This document shows positions 35,264 to 46,820 of a DNA stretch of 64,000 bases, one piece after another. Location: assembly GCA_911728435.2 (NCBI GenBank), contig OU452199.1:16812860-16876859 (forward strand). The letters run 5' to 3'. The notes below the pieces were generated by a model. It did not search any database, was not told the DNA's origin, and worked only from the letters and a program-made list of their open reading frames with translations. Origin of the DNA: Apoderus coryli. Its lineage: Eukaryota; Arthropoda; Insecta; Coleoptera; Attelabidae. Each line of letters starts with the position of its first letter. Positions within the stretch are counted from its first letter, which is position 1. Both the position numbers and the translations under genes were made by a program.

Positions 35264-35753
35264 TCGAAAGAAGTAGTCCATACTGAAGTGGAGTAGAATA
35301 GTTAAATATTCTTGAAATAAAAGTCGACCTCCACACAATAAATTTAATAAAAATCCTCAACAAATGTTACCATACATGTTTCACAGCTCCGGGCTGCATC
35401 ATCAGTGGTTATAAGAGAAAATTGACGAAAAGCTATGTTATTTAACTTAATTAGTACATATTATTTTGGGAATTTTATTTATTAACTCTAGAAATAAGAA
35501 TGTATATATTATTTTTTCAATTGCACCAAAATGATTTCAACTTTAAACTTACCATTGTGTGAAAAAATAAAAAAGTTATTGTTAAATTAATTGTCGTTGT
35601 TAAACATTTAAAACTAAAACTAATGAACTTAAAAAACTCACATCATTACTAATGTAAGCTTTATAATATTTTTTCTTCTTATAAATCATCGAAAAATCTA
35701 AAAATTTTCTCCACGAAAACACTTGATTGCAATTTCACACAACAATGGCGTTT
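35264..35753 (-). mobile_element. Penelope-like remnant inserted in the repeat array, 10-bp target duplication
   Basis: The 490-bp segment interrupts the array exactly. CAAATTTTAT lies on both sides (35254-35263 and 35754-35763), and the array sequence resumes without loss. On the minus strand it contains a hammerhead-like motif, then a 3' tail TTTATTAAATTTATTGTGTGG..CGACTTTTATTT also found at 40912, 50420 and 51180. No RT is left. The Penelope assignment rests on the reported link between such hammerhead motifs and Penelope-like elements, and is inference. Confidence 0.65.
35367..35409 (-). ncRNA. Hammerhead-ribozyme-like motif, intact core
   Basis: On the minus strand ACCA, CTGATGA, one base, GCAGC-CCGGA-GCTGT, GAAAC, AT, GTA, TGGT. 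Stem I is ACCA/TGGT, stem II is GCAGC/GCTGT, and stem III is a two-base AC/GT pair with an AT loop. The predicted cleavage site follows the GTA. All conserved core bases except one extra unpaired T after CTGATGA are present. Confidence 0.5.
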
Positions 35754-36420
35754 CAAATTTTATGCTGCATTTTTTAGGTTATCTTATATCAAAGCTATAT
35801 ATAATTAGCCAATTTTTCTGGTATATTTGAGAAACATTTTTTTTTTCGTTTTTGACACTTTTTTTAAACTATTTTCGAACGCCTGTGTGAACCAATTCTT
35901 TTATGGAATATTTTTTAGCTTATATTGTATCACAACTATGAAAAATTATTCCATATTTCGAATAAGTTTAGGAAATATATATTTTTTATGTTTTGACCCC
36001 TTTTCCACTATTTACGAACGCCTATGAAAGTAAGTTATTCATGACACATTTTATAGGTTATAGTCTATCAAAACTATAAATAACTAGTTAATATTTCTGC
36101 TATTTTTAAGAAATACGTTTTTTTTAAATCTTTTTTACCCCATTTTACACTATTTTCGAACGCCCATGTGGTCTAATATTTTATGTTCAATATTTTAGGT
36201 TATATTCAATTAAATGCGTAAAAAATTATGCAGTATTTCGGATAAGTTTAACAACTATGAATTTTTTTAATTTTTGAACCCTCTTTTAAACCCTTTGCCT
36301 ACGCTCATTGTTTCCCAAAATCTAATCAGCTCCTTGCCATAGTATTTTTGTACCAAATTAGGTTAAAATCTGTTAAGCAGTTTTTGCGTTTTCGTGGATA
36401 CAGACAGACATTTTTTTAAA

Positions 36421-39400
36421 ACTACTTATTTATGTATAAAATGACCAAAAACAAGTATTTCCGGTGAAATTAAAAAAAAAATTTTTTTCATGAAACTAAT
36501 AGTCTCCATATATACATATATTACATATATGATATGGAGAGCTAAAAAAAAGGTTTGCATTTTGTGGGTCATAAAAAATTGTTATGAAGAGCTGGCTTCG
36601 AATTTCATATTTCACTTTAAATAACTTGTAAAAATAAATAAAACCAAAATTGAAAATTTTGTTTTTTTTTTTTAATTGTTTCACACGAAATGTATTGTAA
36701 AAATGACCAACAAAGATAATTAAAGTCATAAATTTATGACATGTATCAGGTAAGATTAATTATTTTTATTGCACAAAATTCATATATAATTAATGCATAT
36801 TTTGATATGCCAATAAGTACTTGTCGCATACACATTTAGGTATTAAATTCTGACAATTTCAACAACAGATTTTGGATATCAGGTATTGGCATAATATGAA
36901 TTACAGTATTTGAATACGAATTTTGTGATAACTATTATTGGAGATAAGTATTTAATGAAAAAAAATCTCTATTGAACGACGTAAAACTTTTTATAAGCTG
37001 TTGCAAAAAAAAAAACATTGATTTAGGCTATACCTTAATCAAACCAAGCTTTATTTACCTTTTTTTGGTATCGACACTACTAAAATTAGAGAATCTACCT
37101 ACCACAACACAACAGAGTTAATTTTTCTCCGTTCAACAAAATATCTTAATTTATTTAAATTCGGAAAACCGCATAATTGCTCCAGAATTGACCGGTTTTT
37201 TTTGGAACAAACAAAAATGTAGGCAAAAAGGAAAAAGTTGCGAACGATTAGTTTTAGTATTCCATATTTTCTTCTAAATGCTCAGTTTTGTATTTTACTT
37301 TATTCGAGAAAACTTTCCACAAGATTTGCTCAAATAACGATAGGTCTTTTTTTGTTTTTTTAAATTTTTCCTCATATTTTTGAATCCAAAAAAATAAATA
37401 AAAAAATAAGAACTCAAATAATATTCTGGAACAATTTTCCGTGGTCCTCCATTTATGCAGAATGGTCATGGAAAATTTTATTTTGCAAAATATGAAGCTA
37501 AACAGATGTGAATTGTGGCACTTATAATATATTGATATAATTTTGTCTCGAAAATATTTTAAAATTTTATTGTAGTAGGTACCTACCTCTTATCTTCAAT
37601 ATTTTACACAAAATATAGATGAAAACGAAAAAAATATAAAAAAAGAAAATGGTGCATGTTATATTTTTAAGAATATTTAGATACACGTCAGTAAATGCTT
37701 TAAACAAACATTTGGTTTGTTTAGAAAATACAAACTATACCTACATGCTCCTACTCAATTTACCTATTCAAACATAAAATTTAGTTATAAACTTAATGAC
37801 GTTTACATTTTGTGGTATATATTTGTACAGTAAGTGAGATGCGGTATCTAGAGTAAAATATTAATTATATTACTTTATGTAAATATTTTATAATTATATA
37901 GATAGATATGTTTTATGCATACAATTGTTACATTCTTAACTACAAACAACTAGATTTGTGGTTGTGTTTATCACATAGTTGTTTCCAGAATTTGTTTACA
38001 AATTTTTATATTTTGTTTGACAATAACTTGCGTTGTTGATTTTTATACAAAAAAGTTGGCGCTATCTTGTACGTGCACCCACGTATGTAATTGCAGGTGT
38101 GTTGGTTTATATAGGTATATATAATATTTATTTTAAAACAATAATTGCACAAAACTTTTAAATTTTTTTCACATAATCCAATTTCATCAAATATAAGATC
38201 ATACAAGACACACCCATAACAAACCGTAGGAATGTAAAATGACGTAAGAAATATTCGCAACATACGTTCCAGTTCCTCGTAAAAGCACGCCATCAAGAAA
38301 CGTAATAATCGAAACGTTTGTAATATGGAGACAAAATTGCTAATAAATGCAATAGTCTAATCTTATTAATTAGGTACCTACATGTTAAACTCCGTCAAAC
38401 ATTTTATAGATTCCAAACTAAGAAACTCTTAATTTCGTATTAACATGCTTTACCGTTTTCATGATTTTTTTAAATCATGCTATAATATAGCATCGTAAAT
38501 ATAAGGGCTACAGTATAATCACTCGGGGCACCATGCTTTGTTTTGCATTTACAGGGAGATACCACCTATCGAGACATGCAACAATACAACATAAGCAAGA
38601 AAGCGTAATACGGGGGCATCTATGCACGCATGTTTAAAAATTATTCTTACGAGGGCGGTAAAATTTGTAATTGTATATTCGTTGTTATTTAAATTAAGTA
38701 GGTAATTTTTAAATTAAAACCATTGGTACATAAAAGTTTCTTTTTTATTTTACAATAAATTACGGATGTTTGATTTTTAACAAAAAATGTAACAAAGATT
38801 TACAAAAGATAAATAAATTGAAAAAGTACAAAATTACATATATACTTAACTAAGTACCTATTTAATAAATTAAAACATAGGTATGAAACACAATATTTTA
38901 GCACATAAAAGATATATTTGTAATATATATTTTATATAGACCTTTAATCGATCAGGTATATTGTATTGTTGTAAACACAGCATTTGGGGCTATGTCTCTC
39001 GCTATTGTACTCGTATGATAAACATCTAAGAAATATATTAAGTTTTATTCAAACTAATTTGTGTATTTGTTTGACTTGTTATGTAATTGTCGATTGAGTG
39101 TTTTTAATTAAATTAATATAGTTTGATTAGAGTTTCGTATACCTACTAATTCTGTATAGAAACTGGAGTTGTTCGTTTTATAGCATCGTAAAATCTAATA
39201 GATCTGTTCCTTATTACTTATTTTTAAGATCTAAAATTGTATTATTAATGTCACATTATATATTTTTTAAAGATTTTCCAAAATTCTTAATTTTATATGA
39301 GGTTTTACTACATTATTATTAGAATTTCTTGCTTTGCTTTGCACCTTTAAGTCGCGATTGGCAAATTTTAATATAATAATAGGTAAGTATGATATATGCG

Positions 39401-39890
39401 CAATCGATAAAAAAAAAGTAGTCAAAAGGAAAATTACTACACGTATGCTTCTTTTTTACACAACTCTTTTAATTTTGTATATATTTTGTTTTATAATCTT
39501 TCCTTGTGTAAGTTTAAACAAAGAGAAATATGCAACGTATATCTAATTACATGTTTATAAATTATTGTACAATTTAATTTTAAGAATATAGCGGAAAACA
39601 AGGTTTTTGTTCTAATATCAAATTATTATTCATGCAATTTTAATTAAAAATTAATCATTATTTCAGTAAAAACTATTTAATCTCATACAAGAAAGTACAA
39701 CTGTTATAATAATACTCTTGTGCATGCTGCAGGTCAACCGGCATAAATCAGAATCAATCGAGACTCCCAACTGCTTCCATAAAAGAGTGGCGACCGATCC
39801 TGAGCGAGATAGACAATATATAGGGTAAATTTCATAGTGGCTTTGCTGTCTCCCTTATACATACTGTGAATATAGCATATTATGTTACAG
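36421..39890. other. No gene recognised, very AT-rich
   Basis: Long AT-rich stretch with poly-A/T runs and short ORFs of no recognisable kind. Confidence 0.55.
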
Positions 39891-39894
39891 TATA

Positions 39895-40845
39895 TATTAT
39901 GTTCGGTGTGCGGTAAATCCTATACCATATCATATACTAGAGCTGTTGGAATAAGTTCGACATTGTAATTCTTTTCGAACTTGTACCAGTCAAATTTGGT
40001 AAATCCTAGGTCTGACCAACAGGGCTTGGTATCTCTCGGAAATCTAAAAATAAATCATTTCAGACCAACACGGGTTGGTAAATGTGATTGAACATATTTA
40101 GAGCTAGTCTTTATGCTTGATACTGTATTCCTATTTTATATTATCTTTATTTTTATAGTGCGCCTGCCGCAGTCACTGCAGTCAGTTTGTTTTACGCTTT
40201 GCACTGTGTGGTTTTGTATTGCTTTGTTCTATACCTAATCAGTTCGTGCTTTATTGTTTTTGTTTATATAATAATACATCCAATTTTCAATTTAGTGTGT
40301 GCCCATGAGTGACACGAGTCTAATAGATATCATGCGATCTCGTTTTTTTTAAGCGTTTTGATGCAAGTGTAGAGAAATAGACGAATAATTATTTGTATTT
40401 CTCGAATAGTATTGAGCGCTTTCTGAAAGAAGTGAGGGAACAGTGGTCACTAAGAAAGCTAAACCTTTTAGCCTAGCGATCCTTTTGGTTTCAAGATCTG
40501 TGTCATCGAAGAAAACTGTATTGAAACACAGATAGAAGTTCACGGAAGAAAACACCGTGAGGTTGGTTCACCATGTACTTTGTAGTGTATGACTCCCGAT
40601 AAAATCAAACATGTGAAGAAAATACGAGAAGCTGCAAGCAATCAACTGGTATAAGCACAACATATTTACCTTCTACTTTAACAATTCGGACTTGTACCAA
40701 TGCCTGTTGCCCAGACCTGAGATTTACAAAAAACGACAGACACGAGTCTGAAAAAATTACAATTTCGAACATATTACTACAGCTCTTGTATGTCTTAAGG
40801 TGGGCCGGTATACCCCAGGATTTACCGTATACCGGACTTATTCCG
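39895..40845. mobile_element. Non-autonomous DNA transposon with long imperfect inverted termini
   Basis: The left end CGGTAAATCCT...AGAGCTGTTGGAATAAGTTCGA...GTAATT...GTAAATCCTAGGTCTG pairs with the right end read backwards (CGGTAAATCCTGG...AGAGCTGTAGTAATATGTTCGA...GTAATT...GTAAATCTCAGGTCTG). The arms are about 120-140 bases and diverged. The interior is more G+C rich near 40150-40330, with an ATG opening MSDTSLIDIM that soon stops. Exact ends and target duplication are not resolved. Confidence 0.68.
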
Positions 40846-40911
40846 TAAGATATATAAGTATTTCATTTGACCCTGTAGCAAAAACTGTAAAAAAGGGATG
40901 CATATAAATAT

Positions 40912-40965
40912 AGTATATTGAGAAATAAAGTTAAACTCCACAAAATAATTTTAATAAACTACTCT
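40912..40965 (-). repeat. Penelope-like 3' tail copy
   Basis: On the minus strand TTTATTAAAATTATTTTGTGG followed by AGTTTAACTTTATTT matches the tail of the 35264 insertion. A GAAACATGA about 50 bases upstream looks like a degraded hammerhead core. Confidence 0.5.
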
Positions 40966-41990
40966 TTGAGAACTAAAATCCTTTCTTACGAACGAATCAT
41001 GTTTCAAAGCTATCCAGCAAATATTATCGAAAAGGGGTTTGCAATTAAAGATTTTTTCGAAAACGAGCAAATCTGCTATCTAGACAGTAAGAGTTGTTAA
41101 TTAACACTAAACAACTTGTAATAAAAATTATCGCTCATCGTTAGTTTAAAAGAAAACATTATGCTCTTTTAAGCATTTAAATATGATTATTGCTGCTATA
41201 AGGCACCGCTTTTGAAGATACGCCAATGAAATTCCACTCACATACCTACCTAATCGTAATAATTACCACATTGGTATTTTATGATTATATGCCTTGATAC
41301 GATATTGTAAAACCATATATAACATTTTTGATGACATTTATGTTACCGATACACGCGCTCATAATTAATTACATAAAAACAGCTAAACAAACAGGTGTGA
41401 ATTTTATAAATATGATCATAGTATCATAAATCTCAATATATCAACAAGGTACAAAAATCATAAAACACTATTTCGCAAATACAATAATATATTATTAACA
41501 ATTTTGTGTATTATATTTTTTTCTATAGGTATTTAACTAAAAACATTAATTATTTCTAATTTGACAGCTAGCACCTAATAACGACCAGTCTATAAGATAT
41601 TTATTTATCTTTCAATTCGTTTGAACACTTTTAGCTATCAAGAAGTAATCCTGAATCACAAGAAAACATATGAATTGTTTGTTTCTGTCTGCATTGCTTA
41701 AAATATACACACATTTTGATGGAGGTTGATGGGTCAAGGAATCAATGGAATAACATGAATATCTAGTAAAATATAAAATAAATTATTGGGCCATAGAACT
41801 GTTAGTGTTCATTAATAGGTAGATTATCCACAACAAATAAATCATTGCTATACGGAAAACATTGCAATTCTGTTTCGCAACTAGCAGATAAGTAAACTTT
41901 TGATGATATTTAAAGGTTAATTGTAACTAATTATATCATTATATTGATTTTGATATATTTTATTGTACATTTTATATAATATAATAATTA
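40966..41990. other. No gene recognised
   Basis: AT-rich sequence, no repeat border seen. Confidence 0.5.
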
Positions 41991-41995
41991 TATCA

Positions 41996-42163
41996 ACAAG
42001 ATGGTTTTGGCGACCTCTAGTGTGAGCATGCAATATGACCGGTGAAACACAGTTCACAAACGATGGCCTGACAAAAAGTAACAACTCCATTAAATAAATT
42101 AAATAACTTTGTTTCACCAGGCATATTGCCTGCTCACACTAGATGTCGCCAAAAACATCTTGT
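41996..42163. mobile_element. 168-bp fold-back MITE with TATCA target duplication
   Basis: Inverted arms of about 58 bases start ACAAGATG.TTTTGGCGAC and include TCTAGTGTGAGCA and GGTGAAACA, with a few mismatches. The direct repeat TATCA flanks the element (41991-41995 and 42164-42168). Confidence 0.82.
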
Positions 42164-42239
42164 TATCATTTGGTATGTCGTGCTTGTATACCTATAAGTT
42201 ATTCGTAAATGTTTCAAATTAAAACAAACAAACAATAAC

Positions 42240-44310
42240 GGCATTAGATCAAAAGAGAGTTGTGACATTGTTTCGTAGGGAAATGGGAGCCAGGGTGGAT
42301 ATTTCGACATTTCAAGAACTAATTGATAAAATTGAAACTTGTAAAAGGCAAAGTGAATACATAAAAATACGCGAAAATAATTCTTGGATAAATCGGGAGG
42401 TTCTTGAAATGATGAAAGATAGGGATAATGCGTATAAACGTAAGTGTGAAGACCCGGGTAACATATCCAAAAATAATGAATTTAAGAAGATAAAAAATAA
42501 ACTTGCCAACAAGATCAAAAACTTAAAGATGAAGAATATTTTCGTACTAATTGGATAAATGCAGGTAATAATGTAAAAAAACAATGGAGATTTATTAATA
42601 ACTTCTTTAAGAAAAAAATAGAAACAACAGATCATTCATTATCATTATCATTTATTATAGATGGTAGTATTACTCAAAATAAACAGAATATAGTTGACGG
42701 GTTTAATGACTGCTTCGTGAGTGTTGGGAAATCCATTGTAGATCAGTTGCAACAGGAAGTTAGGGCTGCGGGTCCTGTTAGGGATTTTGAAGAAATTAAG
42801 TCGGACCACACAATCACTAGACTAGCTAAGACCACTGAAATGGAGGTTGAGGAGATTATCCTTGATTTAAAACGTAATTCCGCCCCTGGTGATGACAATG
42901 TAACTGTAACATACTTGCTAAATCTGAAAAGTCTCATCATCAAAGTTATTGTAAAACTAATTAATAATGTGTTTAGTACCGGTATAGTTCCAGATGAACT
43001 GAAAATAAGTAAAGTCAGTCCTATTTACAAAGCCAATAATAAAAAACTTTTGAATAATTATAGGCCAATTTCTGTTATAAGTGTTTTTTCAAAAATACTG
43101 GAAAAAATTATCAAAAAGCGGCTCCTAGATCATTTAAATAACCATGTAACACTGGACCCCTACCAATATGGTTTCATTAAGAATAGCAGTGCGCTGGCGG
43201 CCACACATTGATTTTATTTTTATTAATTACTTATCGGAGGCATTGGATGATTGCTGTTGTTGTGTTTATCGATCTTCAAAAAGCGTTTTATGTGGTTAGT
43301 ATTGACTTGCTCTTGAAAAAGATGAAGTATTTGGGTCTGCACGGTGTAGTTTATGAAATAATTAAAACCTATTTGTGTAATAGAAGTCAGTATGTGCGGA
43401 CTGATGAATACAATAGTAGGCCATTGAAAAATACTCATGGTGTTCCTCAAGGTTCCGTTCTCGGGCCATTACTATACACCTTGTATGTCCTTAATCTGCA
43501 GAGCACTAATCTTGAGGCCCGATATTTTACCTTTGCTGACGACACGGCATTGGTTTTCACAGGAACTAACGAAACAATTTTGAAAGAGAAAATTAATTAT
43601 AATCTTGATATATACTTAAATTAGTTATTCTATAATAGGCTTAAATTGAATGTTGAAAAAAACAAAATATATGAAATATTTAGGACTTATGGTCCACGAA
43701 AAATTAAATTGGCAGTGTTATGTTAACTCACTTATCTCAAAAATACGCCCTATGATTCCAATAATCTATAAATGTCGTAGATATCTCACACATACAACTA
43801 AGCTATCCATATACAATTCGTTCTTTCTCTCTCATTACAGATATTTAATGCCGGTGTGGGCTACTTGTTGTCAAACATATTTTAATAAGTTACAAATTTT
43901 ACAAAATAAAATCCTGAAGATTCTGTTCGACTACGACAGACGCACACATACGCTTGATTTATATGGGGAACTGTATGTTTGTCGGTTGGCGAAAATATTG
44001 GAACTGGAACAATGTAAGCTAATTTTTAAAATAATTAATAATATGCAAAGGAGCAACAACGATTTGATATTTATTAGTGGCATCCACGGTTATGAAACCC
44101 GGGCACAAACAAACATTTACGTGAATACACCTAGAACTAATGTAGCATTGAATAGTCCATTGTGTAAGTCTTGTACAATATTTAACAACTTACCAGATAA
44201 TGTTAAAAAATGTCAGAGTTCTCGCACTGGATTTTTTAGGATTTAAAATATAAGATGTTATTGTAAAGACAAAATTTTGAATAAATACTGTTTTCAAAAA
44301 AAAAAAAAAT
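42240..44310 (+). pseudogene. jockey-like RT pseudogene with poly-A tail, plus strand
   Basis: RT blocks occur in several frames: NNSWINREVLEMMKDRD (pre-RT linker), DLKRNSAPGDDNV, NNYRPISVISVFSKILEKII, YGFIKNSS, VFIDLQKAFYVV, HGVPQGSVLGPLLYT, TFADDTAL (FADD active site), KYLGLMVHEKLNW, and a C-terminus ending in FNNLPDNVKK. At least four breaks separate them: frame changes near 42522, 43205 and 43240, a TAG at 43622-43624, and a loss of sequence near 43660. It ends AATAAATACTG and a poly-A run (44298-44311), not the ATT tail of its neighbours. No ORF1 or endonuclease remains. Confidence 0.88.
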
Positions 44311-44311
44311 G

Positions 44312-45235
44312 GCTGCTGACTTAGACCATCCTCTCAAACCCGTAAAGCAGTAAATTATCGATTGTTTGTGTCTCTGTTTTACGGACAGCTCGATAAATGT
44401 TTTTCTGTGTACACAATTGACAGCATATCATTTGAGCTTGTGGATTGATTCACACGCAGACTTTGAGCGCACATGGTCCAGCCAAATCTTGTCAGTTTTT
44501 GGAACCTCCTCAAAGAAAGCATTCAGCGTATGCGTGCTCGCTCTGTGTGGTCGTTTATAATTTGTGTGTCGTGAACGCGTTAATTTTTTTGAATTGCGCT
44601 ACTTTAGTTGATACCTTAAACAGAAAGTGTAGGTATACAAACAAACCACGAACTCTACCATCGAATATTAACTATAGACAAGAAGCGTCACTAGACGCTG
44701 AAAACGGCATCGACTCGTCGCATTCCCAGCTCATTTCTGGCCCGCTACTATACTATACTATATCTATATATACTATAAGATACTATAGTATAACTATAAG
44801 CGCGAATTGCTTTGTATTCATTGACATCAGACGTGCCGACACGAGGTGAAAGGAACTGTTTAACTGTGACTCTACTGCAATTGAAACACAGCATCCGCAC
44901 CGAAATGGTCGCCATTTCCAGTAAGATGTATAGACGTGTGGCGGCTAATTTCTGTTTTCGGTTAGAGGAGTGTCAGCAGCGCGATGGTCAACATAATCTT
45001 TGCCAATTAATTTTCCAAAACTTTCTCTAAAATTGTCCCAAAAAAAATTAGATCTTTTACGGATTTTTTATTGAATTTATAAATACCCCTCACCCTTACT
45101 GGACAAAAATATAGCAAACTTTAGTGGGTTTAGGACCAAAAATAAAAAAATTAAATTTGGTTTCTTATTATCCTGAAGCTAGCAACAGTTGAAAATAATT
45201 ACGCTATTTAAAAACCTCATGTCCAACAAGGGCTC
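44312..45235. other. No gene recognised; moderately G+C-rich stretch
   Basis: Segment 44430-45000 is richer in G+C and CpG than its surroundings and has several short ORFs (up to 134 codons at 44445) with no recognisable domain. ACTATA-type repeats occupy 44750-44800. Confidence 0.4.
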
Positions 45236-45239
45236 CGTG

Positions 45240-46197
45240 AAATCTAATACCCTCGCGTGCACGACGAATTGTGGAATACTGCCAAAGTATCTCAGCATTG
45301 TTTCGTATAATGAAACGGGATGCGCCCTTGAAGCTCCTCTCTTGATATTGTATTAACCGGAGTTGAATACACCAAGGTTTTGAAATGTTCCCATAGATAA
45401 AAATCCATCGGAATTAAGTCAGGCGATGGAGGACGCCAGGCAATAGGTCTTACTCGACCTATCCAATGATTTGTATAGACGTTTTTTAAATGCTCTGGCA
45501 GATTAACGCTGAAATAAGGCGGTCAAGTCAATTATCGATTTAATCCCCGCTAGCGTTTTGGAGGAACTCCAAGTAAAGTTGTCCAGTCAATCGTATCGGT
45601 AATACAACTGATTCAAGCAAAAAATTGCCAATGAATCCCGCCCAGTTATTAACTGATTTGAACTGATGTTGACGATCCGCAACAATAGTACCATGGGGAT
45701 TTTCAGCCCATTTATTTGCGTGAATGTTATAAATACATGATACCATTTTTAGTAAGCCCTGCTTCATCTGTAAAAAAAGAATGCTAACGAAGTTTGCATT
45801 GTTTTGTTGCTTATCCAAGAGACAGTTTGCAAACTACATTCTCTGAGGAAAATCTTTATCAGAAAGCAGTTGATGCTCTTTTGGCAAAAGGTATGGATGC
45901 AACAGCTGTTGTAGTCAAGAACTCTGCTCTACTCTGATGTTTTCGACGTTGTTAAATTGTGCTAATTTTCGAGTCCTCGTTGAAGGAGTGTCATCTACAG
46001 CATTTAGGATATTTTCCTCTAATTGTGGCGTGTGCACTGACCGTCTCCAACGACCATTAATATCTGTTTTTACAAAATTTCCTAAAATTTTTAATGAATT
46101 TAGAAATATTAACTGTAATAACATACCATGCTCCCTTATACGTTCTTGCTCGTATCTGAGAGATTTCCCACATATTCTGGGACACCCTGTATATTAT
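45240..46197 (-). pseudogene. Tc1/mariner-superfamily (DDE_3-type) transposase relic
   Basis: Minus-strand reading: an end TACAGGGTGTCCCAGAATAT at 46197, then INGRWRRSVHTPQLEENIL (N-terminal linker), ADRQHQFKSVNNWAGFIGN, LPIRLTGQLYLEFLQ, HLKNVYTNHWIGRVRPIAWR and SPDLIPMDFYLWEHFK with the third catalytic acidic region. These phrases are typical of the insect transposases with an N-terminal helix-turn-helix and a DDE_3 core. Several frameshifts and losses are present, including the region around the second aspartate. No matching right-hand terminus was found. Confidence 0.8.
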
Positions 46198-46813
46198 TCT
46201 TGACTTAATAATGGAAATAACCGAATACAAAACCATTAAAACGGTCGCCACTGTCTGCTGAATATATTTTTTGTTAGCACGACTGAAAATTAAGATAATC
46301 TAAATACCTGGAAATATCTATGTTTGATAAGTTCTTCAATATTACCATTTTTAACGTAATGCTTTAATGATAAAATCTGAAATATGCATGTTTACTTTGA
46401 GGTCTAACAAGAATTTCGTTAATTTTTAATATTTTTCATGTGAAATACACAGCATTAAATTATATTAATGACACGAATATAATGAGACAGAAACATGGAA
46501 TAACGCGAGTTCACGGTTTTTAAACAATAGCTAATGGCTGGCAAGCAGAATGCCGATTTACATGGGTACCTACACGTGTTTTCATAAATTTAACTTCTAA
46601 AAAACAATAGTAGACCGACATTGTTAGTGACTTACCTATTTATATATTATATTATTTGAAAAAAGTTAAATTTTAAATTTTTCATGAAAAATGGAATTAA
46701 AGTTTTAGTACCTAATAATATCTATTCATTAAAATACATTTTCTGGGATATCTACTGAAATTAAAAATATCAAAACGTTGTGCTATTATATGTAAATATG
46801 CAAATACAATTTA
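46198..46813. other. No gene recognised
   Basis: AT-rich sequence between the transposase relic and the target site of the next element. Confidence 0.5.
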
Positions 46814-46820
46814 TCGCAAC

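Larger units (their letters stand above)
34440..36420. repeat. Array of diverged repeats built on a CGAACGCCTATGT unit
   Basis: The unit GAACGCCTATGT or a close variant occurs nine times (near 34500, 34610, 34730, 34853, 35125, 35240, 35878, 36018 and 36160), usually 110-140 bases apart. Each is preceded by a T-rich ACCCCTTTT..CTATTT tract and followed by TTTTAGGTTAT. A higher-order copy of about 515 bp is visible (34551-34750 matches 35066-35260). The array ends with GTTTTTGCGTTTTCGTGGATACAGACAGACA, the style of ending seen on many arthropod dispersed repeats. Confidence 0.78.

Noticed and set aside
34440..36420. CRISPR-like array
   Set aside because: Units are long and diverged, spacing is irregular, and the genome is eukaryotic.
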